Shown here piece after piece: positions 1 through 8,185 of a DNA stretch of 64,000 nucleotides. The position numbers were made by a program, and so were the translations under genes. Within the stretch, counting starts at the first letter, position 1. The number at the start of each line of letters is the position of its first letter. Source of the stretch: an uncultured Duncaniella sp. (lineage in GTDB: Bacteria; Bacteroidota; Bacteroidia; Bacteroidales; Muribaculaceae); contig CAJULW010000033.1 of the NCBI GenBank assembly GCA_910587515.1, forward strand, positions 124,001-188,000. The letters run 5' to 3'. Below the pieces are notes generated by a model. That model saw only the letters and a program-made list of their open reading frames with translations. It did not search any database and had not been told where the DNA came from.

Positions 1-485
1 GCGAGCGGTCTTACAGCTTCGTCGGCAAGAAATGCGACTTTTTCACGTTCGACTGCGATTTTTGCCGCGTTGCGTTGCAAGATACGCGAAGTTGAATCTT
101 CGGGGAAAGATGGATGCAGTATCATATCGTGTATGATAGGGAGCAGGAATCCGAGTTTATCGTTGAGACTGGAGAGCGTGACTGAGGTATAATGTGTCGA
201 CACTGATGTATTTATCCACGCACCGGCATATTCAAGGCGGTTGGCGATTTCTTCTCCGGAATATGACGAACTGCCTTCGGCCAAAAGAGACGCTGTGCAC
301 GATGCAAGCCCTGCTGACGGAGATTCAACCTCGCCTCCGGGTATGGCTATGGTTAGACGGTTGACGTCGATTTCTCCACCTGAACAGATGTATAGTTTTA
401 TGCCTGATGGTAGAGTGATAAAATGTGGGGATTGGAGATATAGTGTACCGAAATTATGGACGGGTGGGGCTATGGTTCTGTTCAT
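1..485 (-). CDS. M16-family (insulinase-like) peptidase homologue, N-terminal part, runs off the window
   Basis: The reading frame starts at the ATG complementary to 483-485 and stays open to base 1, giving about 161 residues. It opens with the usual M16 pattern: LPSGIKLY, a strand ending IPGGEVESP, then the helix AGLASCTASLLAEGS. M16 enzymes normally carry HxxEH in that helix; here the metal-binding His and Glu positions are not conserved, so this looks like a non-catalytic M16 subunit or half, as in two-subunit M16 pairs. No signal peptide is visible. It starts 6 bp after the stop of the NlpC/P60 gene and is probably co-transcribed with it. The C-terminal part and any active partner lie outside the window. 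The family call is moderately firm; the lack of catalysis is inferred from the motif. Confidence 0.7.
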   Translation of the reverse strand, partial: MNRTIAPPVHNFGTLYLQSPHFITLPSGIKLYICSGGEIDVNRLTIAIPGGEVESPSAGLASCTASLLAEGSSSYSGEEIANRLEYAGAWINTSVSTHYTSVTLSSLNDKLGFLLPIIHDMILHPSFPEDSTSRILQRNAAKIAVEREKVAFLADEAVRPL

Positions 486-491
486 GATGTT

Positions 492-1337
492 TTATTTTCG
501 GTTGAAAATAGAGTCAAGTTTTTGCTCGATGAGTTTGTCAAGCACATTTTTTCTTGCTTCTTCTGTGTTAGGCTCAGGCTGCAACATGCCGTTTGAGACT
601 TGTTTTATTGCCGTAGGGAGTGATTTTGTCGAGGTTTCTTTAGGAGATACTGAAGATCGGTTGTTTTTATTTCTGCCCGGAAGAGACTCAACCGGAGTCA
701 GAGCGAAGCCAGTGTTCTCGTAAGCCGTTGTCGTGGACACCGACGAAGGTTGGTTGATGGGTGAGGTGGATGTTTTGTCAAGCATTGCGCGGTATTGGTC
801 CACACATCCGGCACAAGCGTATGTGCGCATATAATAATCGTCAGAAATATTGCTGACTATCACTCCTTTGGATGTTGATGAATGGATCATTTTTCCGTCA
901 CCGACATATATTCCGACATGCGATATCTTTTTGTTTCCTTTTGATGTAGCGAAGAATATTAAGTCACCGGGTAAGAGTTGTCCTTTTGATAATGGAGAAC
1001 AGAAATCCGCTTGTGCGGCTGAATTTCTCGGGAGTTTTATTCCAAGAGCACTTCGATAGACATTCAGTACCAATCCGGAGCAATCAACCCCGCGTTTGTC
1101 TTCACCTCCGTATCTGTATGGAGTCCCGAGCCACTGACGAGCTTCGGTCAGTAGTGCGTTTGATTTAGGGTGTAATGTCGGTGGTATGTCAAGGTGCTTG
1201 TTGTCGCGCCCGGTAGACGTTCCTCCTACCGGTGTGGTTTTATAGACGGTCGCTGTTGAACGGGAAGTTCCGCATGAGGTCGCCAGAGTCAAACAAACGA
1301 TTGATATAAGTATAATGTGGAGCTTAACTGTTGACAT
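492..1337 (-). CDS. NlpC/P60 family peptidoglycan endopeptidase, lipoprotein
   Basis: 281 residues. A short hydrophobic signal ends in the lipobox LATSC with Cys22, so the protein should be lipidated and membrane-anchored. Residues about 60-165 form an NlpC/P60 domain with catalytic Cys86 in DCSG, His140 in SHVGIY and a third polar residue near MIHSS. These cysteine peptidases cut cell-wall peptides, usually at D-Glu-diamino acid bonds. The remaining ~115 residues are low-complexity, rich in Ser, Thr and Pro, with no recognised domain. The gene is followed after 6 bp by the M16-like gene. A TAATTTTG element at 1366-1373 (minus strand) could be its -7 box. Confidence 0.88.
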   Translation of the reverse strand: MSTVKLHIILISIVCLTLATSCGTSRSTATVYKTTPVGGTSTGRDNKHLDIPPTLHPKSNALLTEARQWLGTPYRYGGEDKRGVDCSGLVLNVYRSALGIKLPRNSAAQADFCSPLSKGQLLPGDLIFFATSKGNKKISHVGIYVGDGKMIHSSTSKGVIVSNISDDYYMRTYACAGCVDQYRAMLDKTSTSPINQPSSVSTTTAYENTGFALTPVESLPGRNKNNRSSVSPKETSTKSLPTAIKQVSNGMLQPEPNTEEARKNVLDKLIEQKLDSIFNRK

Positions 1338-1382
1338 CTTTTGTTAGAAATAGAGCGTGATAGGGCAAAATTAGTGATTTTT

Positions 1383-1408
1383 CATGACAAAATCATGCCA
1401 TTGTCATG
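1383..1408. repeat. 8-bp dyad with overlapping 6-bp dyad in the nlpC/htrA intergenic region
   Basis: CATGACAA at 1383-1390 is the exact inverse complement of TTGTCATG at 1401-1408, with a 10-bp spacer. A second pair, ATGCCA (1395-1400) and TGGCAT (1407-1412), overlaps it. It lies in the 273-bp space between two divergent genes, just upstream of the putative -7 box of the NlpC gene. It could be an operator, but that is inference only. Confidence 0.35.
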
Positions 1409-1610
1409 GCATAAAGTTCTTTAGATGGGGTAAACATATCTTAAAAAGCCGTTTTCCCTCTTAAAAATTTTTAAACTTGTTGGTTGTGCTGATATCGTCA
1501 AGTAACATTGCATGGTTTTTGCCGTCTAATATATGAAAATCGGGAAACCTTTTTTGCCTGAATCGCGTATTCATCTCTGAATTAATAAATAACCATACAT
1601 AATATAAACA

Positions 1611-3155
1611 ATGAAATTAAGCAGCAAAATCATCATGTTGGCTTTTGGTACCGCCGTGTTAAGTTCGGCTGTAACAATGGTAGCTATGAAACAGATGTTA
1701 TTCAACGCGGACGAAACCGATGGTTCCAAAGAAATGTTTACTGGAAGCGGAAATGTGGCAGGTCGCTTTGTCATGGCCTCTCAGGCTCCGGCTGACCCTT
1801 CAGATTTTACTTCTGCCGCTGAAAGCACTATCAACGGGGTGGTTTCAATCAAAAGTTATTCTACTCCACGTGGGTACAGACAACAAGGCGGAGGCGGTTT
1901 TTTCGGAGATCCTTTTTTTGAATACTTCTTCGGATCACCGGGAGGGAGCCGCCGTAGCCAACCTCAACAAGAGGAACCGTCTCGTCAGCAGCCTTCAGGG
2001 CTTGGTTCAGGAGTTATAATAAGTCCTGACGGATACATAGTAACCAATAATCACGTAATAGATGAAGCTGACAGGCTTGAAGTAACGCTCAATGATAATA
2101 GGACTTTCGATGCAACAGTCATAGGTACGGATTCGACAACGGATCTCGCCCTTATAAAAATTGATGCCAAAGATCTCCCTGTAATACCTATGGGGGATAG
2201 TGAGGCATTGAAAGTAGGCGAATGGGTTCTTGCTGTAGGAAACCCGTTTGGTTTTACATCGACCGTTACGACCGGTATTGTTTCCGCCAAAGGTCGTAGT
2301 ATAGGCCGCCAGAATCATAGCCGTATGGATATTGAGTCATATATTCAGACTGATGCGGCTGTGAATCCCGGCAATTCTGGAGGTGCGTTGGTTAATCTTG
2401 GTGGTGAGCTAATAGGCATAAATACCGCTATATATAGCCAGACCGGCAACTATGCCGGATATTCTTTCGCTATTCCTACCACTATCGTTAAAAAAGTCGT
2501 GAGCGACCTGCGTCAGTTCGGCACTGTTCAGCGTGCGGTACTTGGTATTTCCATTTCGGAATTAACAAGTGAAATAGCGAAAGAGAATGGAATCACCGCT
2601 GTGACTAAAGGTGTCTATGTCGGAGATGTAAATGATCGCAGTTCTGCCAAAGAGGCCGGTTTGCTGAAAAACGATGTTATTGTGAAAATTAATGATATCC
2701 CTACCGATAATGTCGCTCAACTTCAGGAGCAGGTTGCAAAATACCGACCTGGTGATAAGATTAAGGTTACGTATGTGCGTGACAATAAGGTAAACTCTGT
2801 AGATGTTACATTGCGTAACCCTCAAGGCAATATGCAGATGACTAAAGCGAGTGATTTTACCGATCTTGGTTGCGCGTTCAAAAAAGTCGAGGAATCAACC
2901 TTGCGTCAGCTCGGACTTAGCAATGGTGTGCAGGTAGCCGGTCTGTCTAAAGGCCGTTTCCAGGAAGCCGGGGTCAAAAATGGGTTTATTGTATATTCCA
3001 TAAATAATTCACGTGTGTCTTCTCCGGATGATGTGGAAAAAATATATAAGTCGATAATGAAAGGCTCCGGTGATGAAAAGGTAATGATCATACGTGGTGT
3101 ATATCCCACCGGTAAGCGAGGTATTTATGCCGTCGATCTCTCTGGTGTTGAATAA
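1611..3155 (+). CDS. degP: DegP/HtrA-family periplasmic serine protease with two PDZ domains
   Basis: 514 residues with an N-terminal signal or anchor helix (about 8-27). The trypsin-like domain has a complete triad: His148 in TNNHVID, Asp178 in STTDLALI and Ser256 in NPGNSGGAL. A Gly/Gln-rich loop at about 85-130 precedes the first protease strand, like the LA loop of DegP. PDZ1 covers about 305-400 and PDZ2 about 420-510. HtrA proteins degrade or refold misfolded envelope proteins. The gene is monocistronic: it is divergent from the NlpC gene and followed by a strong hairpin at 3181-3214. No clear TAnnTTTG box was found upstream, which leaves its promoter unassigned. Confidence 0.95.
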   Translation: MKLSSKIIMLAFGTAVLSSAVTMVAMKQMLFNADETDGSKEMFTGSGNVAGRFVMASQAPADPSDFTSAAESTINGVVSIKSYSTPRGYRQQGGGGFFGDPFFEYFFGSPGGSRRSQPQQEEPSRQQPSGLGSGVIISPDGYIVTNNHVIDEADRLEVTLNDNRTFDATVIGTDSTTDLALIKIDAKDLPVIPMGDSEALKVGEWVLAVGNPFGFTSTVTTGIVSAKGRSIGRQNHSRMDIESYIQTDAAVNPGNSGGALVNLGGELIGINTAIYSQTGNYAGYSFAIPTTIVKKVVSDLRQFGTVQRAVLGISISELTSEIAKENGITAVTKGVYVGDVNDRSSAKEAGLLKNDVIVKINDIPTDNVAQLQEQVAKYRPGDKIKVTYVRDNKVNSVDVTLRNPQGNMQMTKASDFTDLGCAFKKVEESTLRQLGLSNGVQVAGLSKGRFQEAGVKNGFIVYSINNSRVSSPDDVEKIYKSIMKGSGDEKVMIIRGVYPTGKRGIYAVDLSGVE

Positions 3156-3180
3156 GACAGCGTTTTATTTATAAATTTAG

Positions 3181-3214
3181 AACCTCCCGTGATTTTGTTG
3201 ATTCACGGGAGGTT
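3181..3214 (+). terminator. Terminator between convergent degP and ridA
   Basis: A 12-bp perfect stem (3181-3192 with 3203-3214) with a 10-nt loop, followed on the plus strand by CCTGTTTTATTG. It sits between two convergent stop codons and may act for both strands; the T-rich tail is better on the plus strand. Confidence 0.8.
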
Positions 3215-3261
3215 CCTGTTTTATTGTTCTTGTTTTGAATTATGATACGCGGATCATAATT

Positions 3262-3636
3262 TTATAGGGCAGCGATCACTTCTATTTCGACGAGAACCTG
3301 TTTTGGTAGCTCGCGGACAGCTACAGCTGAACGTGCGGGGAATGGTTCTTTAAAGTTTTCTGCATAAATTTCGTTCATTTCTCCGAAAAGGCTCATGTCA
3401 GCGAGAAATACAGTGGTTTTTACGACGTTTTCGATACTTGCACCGGCTGCGGCAAGTATGGCCTTTACATTTGCAAGTGATTGTGCAGTCTGTGCTTTGA
3501 TTCCTTCAGGTACTGTTCCGGTAGCAGGGTCGACGGGGATTTGTCCCGAGCAGAAAAGCATATTGCCTGCTTTGATAGCTTGGCTGTAAGGACCGATCGC
3601 ACCGGGTGCGGCTGTTGTTGAAATAACTTCTTTCAT
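3262..3636 (-). CDS. ridA: RidA family reactive intermediate/imine deaminase
   Basis: 124 residues, the standard length for RidA (YjgF/YER057c/UK114). Family hallmarks are visible: the early GAIGPYSQA, FCSGQIPVDPATG, and near the C-terminus the Arg of FPARSAVAVRELP that binds the carboxylate of the enamine/imine substrate. RidA hydrolyses 2-aminoacrylate made by PLP enzymes, preventing damage to them. It is the last gene of the minus-strand run murB to ridA, 32 bp behind the YihY gene, and ends against the terminator at 3181-3214. Confidence 0.93.
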   Translation of the reverse strand: MKEVISTTAAPGAIGPYSQAIKAGNMLFCSGQIPVDPATGTVPEGIKAQTAQSLANVKAILAAAGASIENVVKTTVFLADMSLFGEMNEIYAENFKEPFPARSAVAVRELPKQVLVEIEVIAAL

Positions 3637-3668
3637 GATTGATTTTGTTTAACAGGTTAATTTATAGG

Positions 3669-5048
3669 TTAATTTTGAGGATTGAATTTTATGTCCGAAA
3701 GGAGGATGCTGTCTGCGTTTTTTTCAATCAGAATTGAGAGTGCGTCGCAGGCGGCTATCAGTTTTGAAAAGTTTTTGTCGAACTCAGGAATAAAATCGGA
3801 TGTGCCATGATTGCCGAGCACATTAAGGACGTGTCCGAGTGTATAATGTTCAGGGCTGGTCGAGGGGACGAGAGGTGGATCTGTCTGCTCACAATCGTTA
3901 TTGTCCGTGGATGCAAGCCGGACTATAAGTTTACATTTTATAAGATAATTAACGATAATGCCTGTGAGGCGTGGAGGAATCATAAATTCCCGTGAAAGGT
4001 CGTTTATGTTGTGTGGTTTTTGCTGATTGATAAAACGTTGTAGGATAACCGTCAGGACACCCAGGCATACTTTACGACGATATCTGCCTGAAATATTGGT
4101 TGTCTGTCGTTCGTATGAAAATAGGAATATGTTTTGTGAGGAGCAGCAAACAAGAGCGCCAGCCAATGTGATGAGCCATGAGAGCTGCATCCATATAAGC
4201 ATCAAAGGAAGAAAAGAGAAACTACCATAAATCGCATTGTATTTGGATACATAAATCTGTCCGGTGACAAAAAGCCATTGAAGCACCTGAAAAGAGGTAC
4301 CGGCCAAAACCCCGGCGATAAAGGCGTTTTTGAATTTCACTTTTGTATTTGGAATCAGCATATAGGCTCCGGCAAAGAAAAGCCATGCGAAGCCGACGGA
4401 AACAAAGTCGAGCAGGTCTCCAACTAAAGGTGTCAGTACGTCAAAAGGGAGTAACTTTTGAATAGTGGTTGACATAAATATCTGTAGACCGCTCGAACAG
4501 ATCATGAGCACAGGGAGAATTATGCAGATCGCGAGATAATCTGTAACTTTACGGGAGATTGGTCTGTTTACGCTTACTCCCCATATAGTGTTGAAGGAGT
4601 CTTCAACGCTGTCGAGTAGTGATATCAAAGTCCATAAAAGGAAAACCAATCCGACTCCTACGAAAATTCCTTCCGACGCTTGGGCAAGGCAAGAGTCGAC
4701 GAATGAGAATGCCATATCGAGAGCCCGGTGTTGCGAGGGGAAATATTGATATAGCTGGTTCTGAAGAATATTTTGAAAGCCAAAACCTCGTCCTATCGCG
4801 AAAAGCAGGGCCAACGCAGGAACGACAGCCAAAAGCGTACGATATGCCATCGCACATGCCCGCGACTGAAGATCACTGCTCATGAAAGTTCTTACTGTAA
4901 GATTTATAGTCTTGATTGTGTTGACTTTCAGATTATTGCGCTTATCTTCCCATACGCCCTCAGACCAGTAGAGCCAGGTGCTCATTACATATTCTCTGGC
5001 ATTTCCTATCCATTGGCCTGATCTTGACTTTTTTTTGTCGTTACACAT
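3669..5048 (-). CDS. YihY/BrkB family integral membrane protein
   Basis: 459 residues. The YihY/virulence-factor BrkB fold occupies about 55-320, with six hydrophobic segments; AMAYRTLLAVVPALALLFAIG, a typical first-helix signature, is preceded by a soluble N-terminus. The last ~130 residues are polar and include a winged-helix-like stretch (NDLSREFMIPPRLTGIIVNYL), a C-terminal extension seen in many Bacteroidota members. The molecular function of the family is unsettled; it is often misnamed ribonuclease BN. The gene follows the small lipoprotein after 23 bp. Confidence 0.85.
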   Translation of the reverse strand: MCNDKKKSRSGQWIGNAREYVMSTWLYWSEGVWEDKRNNLKVNTIKTINLTVRTFMSSDLQSRACAMAYRTLLAVVPALALLFAIGRGFGFQNILQNQLYQYFPSQHRALDMAFSFVDSCLAQASEGIFVGVGLVFLLWTLISLLDSVEDSFNTIWGVSVNRPISRKVTDYLAICIILPVLMICSSGLQIFMSTTIQKLLPFDVLTPLVGDLLDFVSVGFAWLFFAGAYMLIPNTKVKFKNAFIAGVLAGTSFQVLQWLFVTGQIYVSKYNAIYGSFSFLPLMLIWMQLSWLITLAGALVCCSSQNIFLFSYERQTTNISGRYRRKVCLGVLTVILQRFINQQKPHNINDLSREFMIPPRLTGIIVNYLIKCKLIVRLASTDNNDCEQTDPPLVPSTSPEHYTLGHVLNVLGNHGTSDFIPEFDKNFSKLIAACDALSILIEKNADSILLSDIKFNPQN

Positions 5049-5071
5049 AGTTGATACCTGTTTGGATTCGA

Positions 5072-5920
5072 CTATTTGACGCTGTCTTTTTCAACAAAGG
5101 TGCGTGCGGCCTGGCTGCGTGCTATCTCAAGTGTTCGTGTCAGACGTTCTTTCTCGAGAGATGCGAGTTTGAATTTACGTATGGTTGTCGCATATTCGTA
5201 GACCAACGCTGCTTCGTTTGCTTGGTTTGAAGGTAATGGCATTGACCACGAACCGGCTCCCTTGAATGTCAGAGTCAGATTTCGCCCTGAATTATTAAAT
5301 ATGAATTTACCAATACTGTCGCATTCCGCGCCCATAAATGTGATGACTTCCGCGCCCATGGAACGGTCGTTGCGCTCCCCGTCGTATGCTATTGTAGCCG
5401 AGACTGCTTTCTCTCCGTCGGGATTGCTTATGGTGATGGCTGTGCTCTGTATTTTTTTTGACCGGAGTGAGGAGATGATATAAAAATTCCCGTCGGGGCT
5501 CATTCTTGCTTGGATTCCGTCGGAAGTCGATACTGCTGTCGGAGTTGAATTTCCTGCAATCCAATAGCCTTCGATCGGATTTTTTACGAATTTCATCAAT
5601 CTGCCCAATGAATCACCTCGGGCGCTTAATACAGCGGTGAGTGAGTCGGCTTTTTCAAGATGCATGATCGTAAGACCCTCGTTTATCCTCGTTGAAAGAT
5701 GTAGTGCTTCTCGTCTTACTTCTATTTCACGCGGGTAGCTTGTTTTTATAGAATCGATCAAAGTCAAGGCTTCTGAATATTGGTTATTTTCGTATGCAGA
5801 ACGGGCCTTCTCAAGCAGATGTGCCGCTTTTTGACTGTCATTGTCGCCACAAGAACAGAGAAGAGAGAAGGTTATCAGAATAAATGACAGTTTAAATTTC
5901 TCAATTGCTGCGTTGTACAT
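5072..5920 (-). CDS. Hypothetical lipoprotein with TPR-like N-terminal region
   Basis: 282 residues. The hydrophobic N-terminus ends in the lipobox LLCSC, so it is a predicted lipoprotein. Residues about 32-70 (KAAHLLEKARSAYENNQYSEAL and onward) look like a tetratricopeptide-type helical hairpin. The middle is beta-rich and the last ~40 residues are charged and helical. I do not recognise a family with known function. Its first 20 bases overlap the 3' end of relA (5901-5920), so it is probably translationally coupled to it. Whether it takes part in stress signalling is unknown. Confidence 0.75.
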   Translation of the reverse strand: MYNAAIEKFKLSFILITFSLLCSCGDNDSQKAAHLLEKARSAYENNQYSEALTLIDSIKTSYPREIEVRREALHLSTRINEGLTIMHLEKADSLTAVLSARGDSLGRLMKFVKNPIEGYWIAGNSTPTAVSTSDGIQARMSPDGNFYIISSLRSKKIQSTAITISNPDGEKAVSATIAYDGERNDRSMGAEVITFMGAECDSIGKFIFNNSGRNLTLTFKGAGSWSMPLPSNQANEAALVYEYATTIRKFKLASLEKERLTRTLEIARSQAARTFVEKDSVK

Positions 5921-8108
5921 CTTTTATACCTTTAACTGTTTTGATTTTTTTAATGATATTGTTTAATGAATCGGTGTCACTGACTCCTATGATGAGGAAT
6001 CCGGAGAATATTCCGTCAGATGAATCGATGGATATGTTGCGCAGGCTTACGTCTTTTTCTTTGTTTATGATAGAGGTTATATTTGTAACGATACTTATAT
6101 CGTCGTTTCCGATTATTTTTAATGTTGCCGCGAAACGGCTTCCGACTTTTCCGGACCATCTGGTGCGGATAACTCGATATGGGTATTTATATCTTATATG
6201 AGATGCGTTAGGGCAGTCGTTGCGGTGTATTTTTATTACACCTTCGGCTGACACGAATCCGAATACGTCATCTCCGAATATCGGATTGCAACATTTGGAC
6301 AACCGATAGTTTATCCCTTTAATATTGTCACCGATTATGAGTATATCGTCTGATTGGGTTTCCTGTCGGTCCGGACTTTCGATCAGTTCGAACTCTTCCG
6401 CGCTTCGTCTCTCTATATCTGACTTTTTATCTGCTTTTTCGATCAGTTCATATTGTGCGATAACGTCATTGACGTCAATGCTTTCGTCAGAAATCGCATG
6501 ATAGAAATCAGTAACGGTTTTATAGCCCATTTTTTTGATGGTACGCATCAGATAGGCCTCGTCAAGTTCGATTTTACGATTCTTACAGCGTCGTTGAAGC
6601 AATTCTTTTCCGAGTTCGGCTGATCGGTTTGCGCGCTCGTTGATGGTTTGGCGTATTTTGTTGCGTGCTTTTGATGTCACGACAAATCCCAACCAATCTT
6701 GTTTGGGCATCTGTCCGGGAGCCGTTGTTATTTCCACGGTGTCTCCTGAATGGAGTTTGTAGTTAAGCTTGCGGTTGCGTCCGTTGACTTTTCCTCCGAC
6801 ACATGTGCAGCCGAGTTTGGAGTGGATATTGAATGCAAAATCAAGGACGCTGGCTCCGAGTGGAAGTCGATACAGGTCTCCGCGAGGAGTGAAGACAAAC
6901 ACTTCTTTATCATAGAGATCCATCTTGAAGTTTTTCATAAGCTCCATCGGCCCGTCAGCCGTTTCAAGAATATCCCTGATATTGTTCATCCAGCTGTCAA
7001 GGTCTCCTTCACTTTTGATTCCCTTGTATTTCCAATGGGCAGCCAAACCCTTTTCTGCCACGAGATCCATTCTGCGGGTGCGTATTTGTACCTCTACCCA
7101 TTTGTTGCCTTGGCCTTTGACTGTGGTGTGCAGTGATTCATATCCGTTGCTTTTTGGAATCGAGAGCCAGTCTTTCATTCGTGCCGGATTGGGGGTATAC
7201 ATATCTGCCACAATGGAATATACATTCCAGCATTCCGCTTTTTCTCGTTCGAGCGGTACATCGAGGATTATTCTGATGGCGAACAGGTCATATATCCCAG
7301 ATAGTTCAACCTGTTGTTTTCGGAGTTTGTTCCAGATCGAATAGATTGATTTTGTACGGCCTTTTATCTCGTATTTCAATCCTGTGGCATCCAGTTTGGC
7401 TTTGAGCGGAGAGATAAAGTCAGCTATATAAGTGTCTCGCGCCACTTTTGTCTCTTTCAGTTCACGTGCGATATTTGTATATGTCTCTCGTGCCGTGTAT
7501 TTCAGGGACATGTCCTCAAGCTCGCTTTTTATCTTGTATAGGCCGAGCCTGTGGGCGAGAGGTGCGTACAGGTAATTGGCTTCGAATGCCGTGTCGGTGA
7601 CAAATTTTTCATCGGGATGGTGGTTGATGGCGCGCATTAGGGATAGTCGTTCCACGATCATGATGATTATCACGCGTATGTCTTCCGCAAACGTCATAAG
7701 AAGTCTTCGGAAGTTGTCGGTTTTTACTACCCCTTGTTTTCCGTAAAGCGATGAAACCTTTATTAATCCATTGACCATTCGTTCGACATCCTCGCCCCAT
7801 AGTTCGCGTACCCGATTGATCGGCAGGCTTTCATCCGAACATAGCTCGTATACAAGAGTGGCTATTATCATATTTCTGTCAGGGGAGACCATTTCACAAA
7901 GTGCTATGGCTGTTCTGAGAGCGTGGTTCACACGGTTTATGCCATGGCGGTCTATCAGGGATCTGTCTGAATTATAGGCGTCTTTAACAGATTTTTTTAC
8001 CGTGGAAAAATCTGTTGCCTTACTTACATCGGACGTATTTCTGAGCAGAGATCTGACAAGATCTTTCAGTTCGGATTTTTGATCTGATGAGGATATCTGT
8101 TTTTCCAT
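5901..8108 (-). CDS. relA: RelA/SpoT-family (p)ppGpp synthetase with a degenerate hydrolase domain
   Basis: 735 residues from the ATG at 8108; an in-frame GTG at 8183 would add 25 residues but has weaker support. Order: pseudo-HD domain (about 40-200), synthetase (about 245-365), TGS (about 425-485), zinc-finger-like region (KCCNPIFGDDVFGF) and C-terminal ACT. The Rel hydrolase motif LLHDTVED is LVYELCSD here (85-92), and ADRLHNMR is VERLSLMR (152-159), so the manganese ligands are gone. Synthetase motifs survive: GRTKS, YDLFAIR, KDWLSIPKSNGYESLHT and VEVQIRT with the catalytic Glu. It should therefore make but not degrade (p)ppGpp, like proteobacterial RelA. It lies 77 bp after murA. Confidence 0.9.
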   Translation of the reverse strand: MEKQISSSDQKSELKDLVRSLLRNTSDVSKATDFSTVKKSVKDAYNSDRSLIDRHGINRVNHALRTAIALCEMVSPDRNMIIATLVYELCSDESLPINRVRELWGEDVERMVNGLIKVSSLYGKQGVVKTDNFRRLLMTFAEDIRVIIIMIVERLSLMRAINHHPDEKFVTDTAFEANYLYAPLAHRLGLYKIKSELEDMSLKYTARETYTNIARELKETKVARDTYIADFISPLKAKLDATGLKYEIKGRTKSIYSIWNKLRKQQVELSGIYDLFAIRIILDVPLEREKAECWNVYSIVADMYTPNPARMKDWLSIPKSNGYESLHTTVKGQGNKWVEVQIRTRRMDLVAEKGLAAHWKYKGIKSEGDLDSWMNNIRDILETADGPMELMKNFKMDLYDKEVFVFTPRGDLYRLPLGASVLDFAFNIHSKLGCTCVGGKVNGRNRKLNYKLHSGDTVEITTAPGQMPKQDWLGFVVTSKARNKIRQTINERANRSAELGKELLQRRCKNRKIELDEAYLMRTIKKMGYKTVTDFYHAISDESIDVNDVIAQYELIEKADKKSDIERRSAEEFELIESPDRQETQSDDILIIGDNIKGINYRLSKCCNPIFGDDVFGFVSAEGVIKIHRNDCPNASHIRYKYPYRVIRTRWSGKVGSRFAATLKIIGNDDISIVTNITSIINKEKDVSLRNISIDSSDGIFSGFLIIGVSDTDSLNNIIKKIKTVKGIKDVQRSN

Positions 8109-8163
8109 TGGTCTGAATTGATGGGGTAGTTGTTGATTAACGTCCTTTCTGCTGATGTTTGTA

Positions 8164-8180
8164 GTGTGTTTGAAACACAC
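8164..8180. repeat. 17-bp perfect palindrome between murA and relA
   Basis: GTGTGTTTGAAACACAC consists of two perfect 8-bp arms around a single central G. The one-base centre makes a stable RNA hairpin less likely than a protein-binding operator. It begins 5 bp after the murA stop and lies 56 bp upstream of the preferred relA ATG; if relA used the GTG at 8183 the palindrome would be coding. Confidence 0.45.
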
Positions 8181-8185
8181 CACTC

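Noticed and set aside
241..723. Plus-strand 160-residue ORF
   Set aside because: It lies antisense to the M16-like and NlpC genes, which have clear family signatures; the ORF product has none.
7609..7800. Other-frame ORFs inside relA, murA, purH, mrdA and similar long genes
   Set aside because: All are shadows of well-supported genes and show no domain signature, signal peptide or promoter.
8108..8183. N-terminal extension of RelA from the GTG at 8183
   Set aside because: The added 25 residues show no family similarity, and the 17-bp palindrome and ATG at 8108 favour the shorter form.
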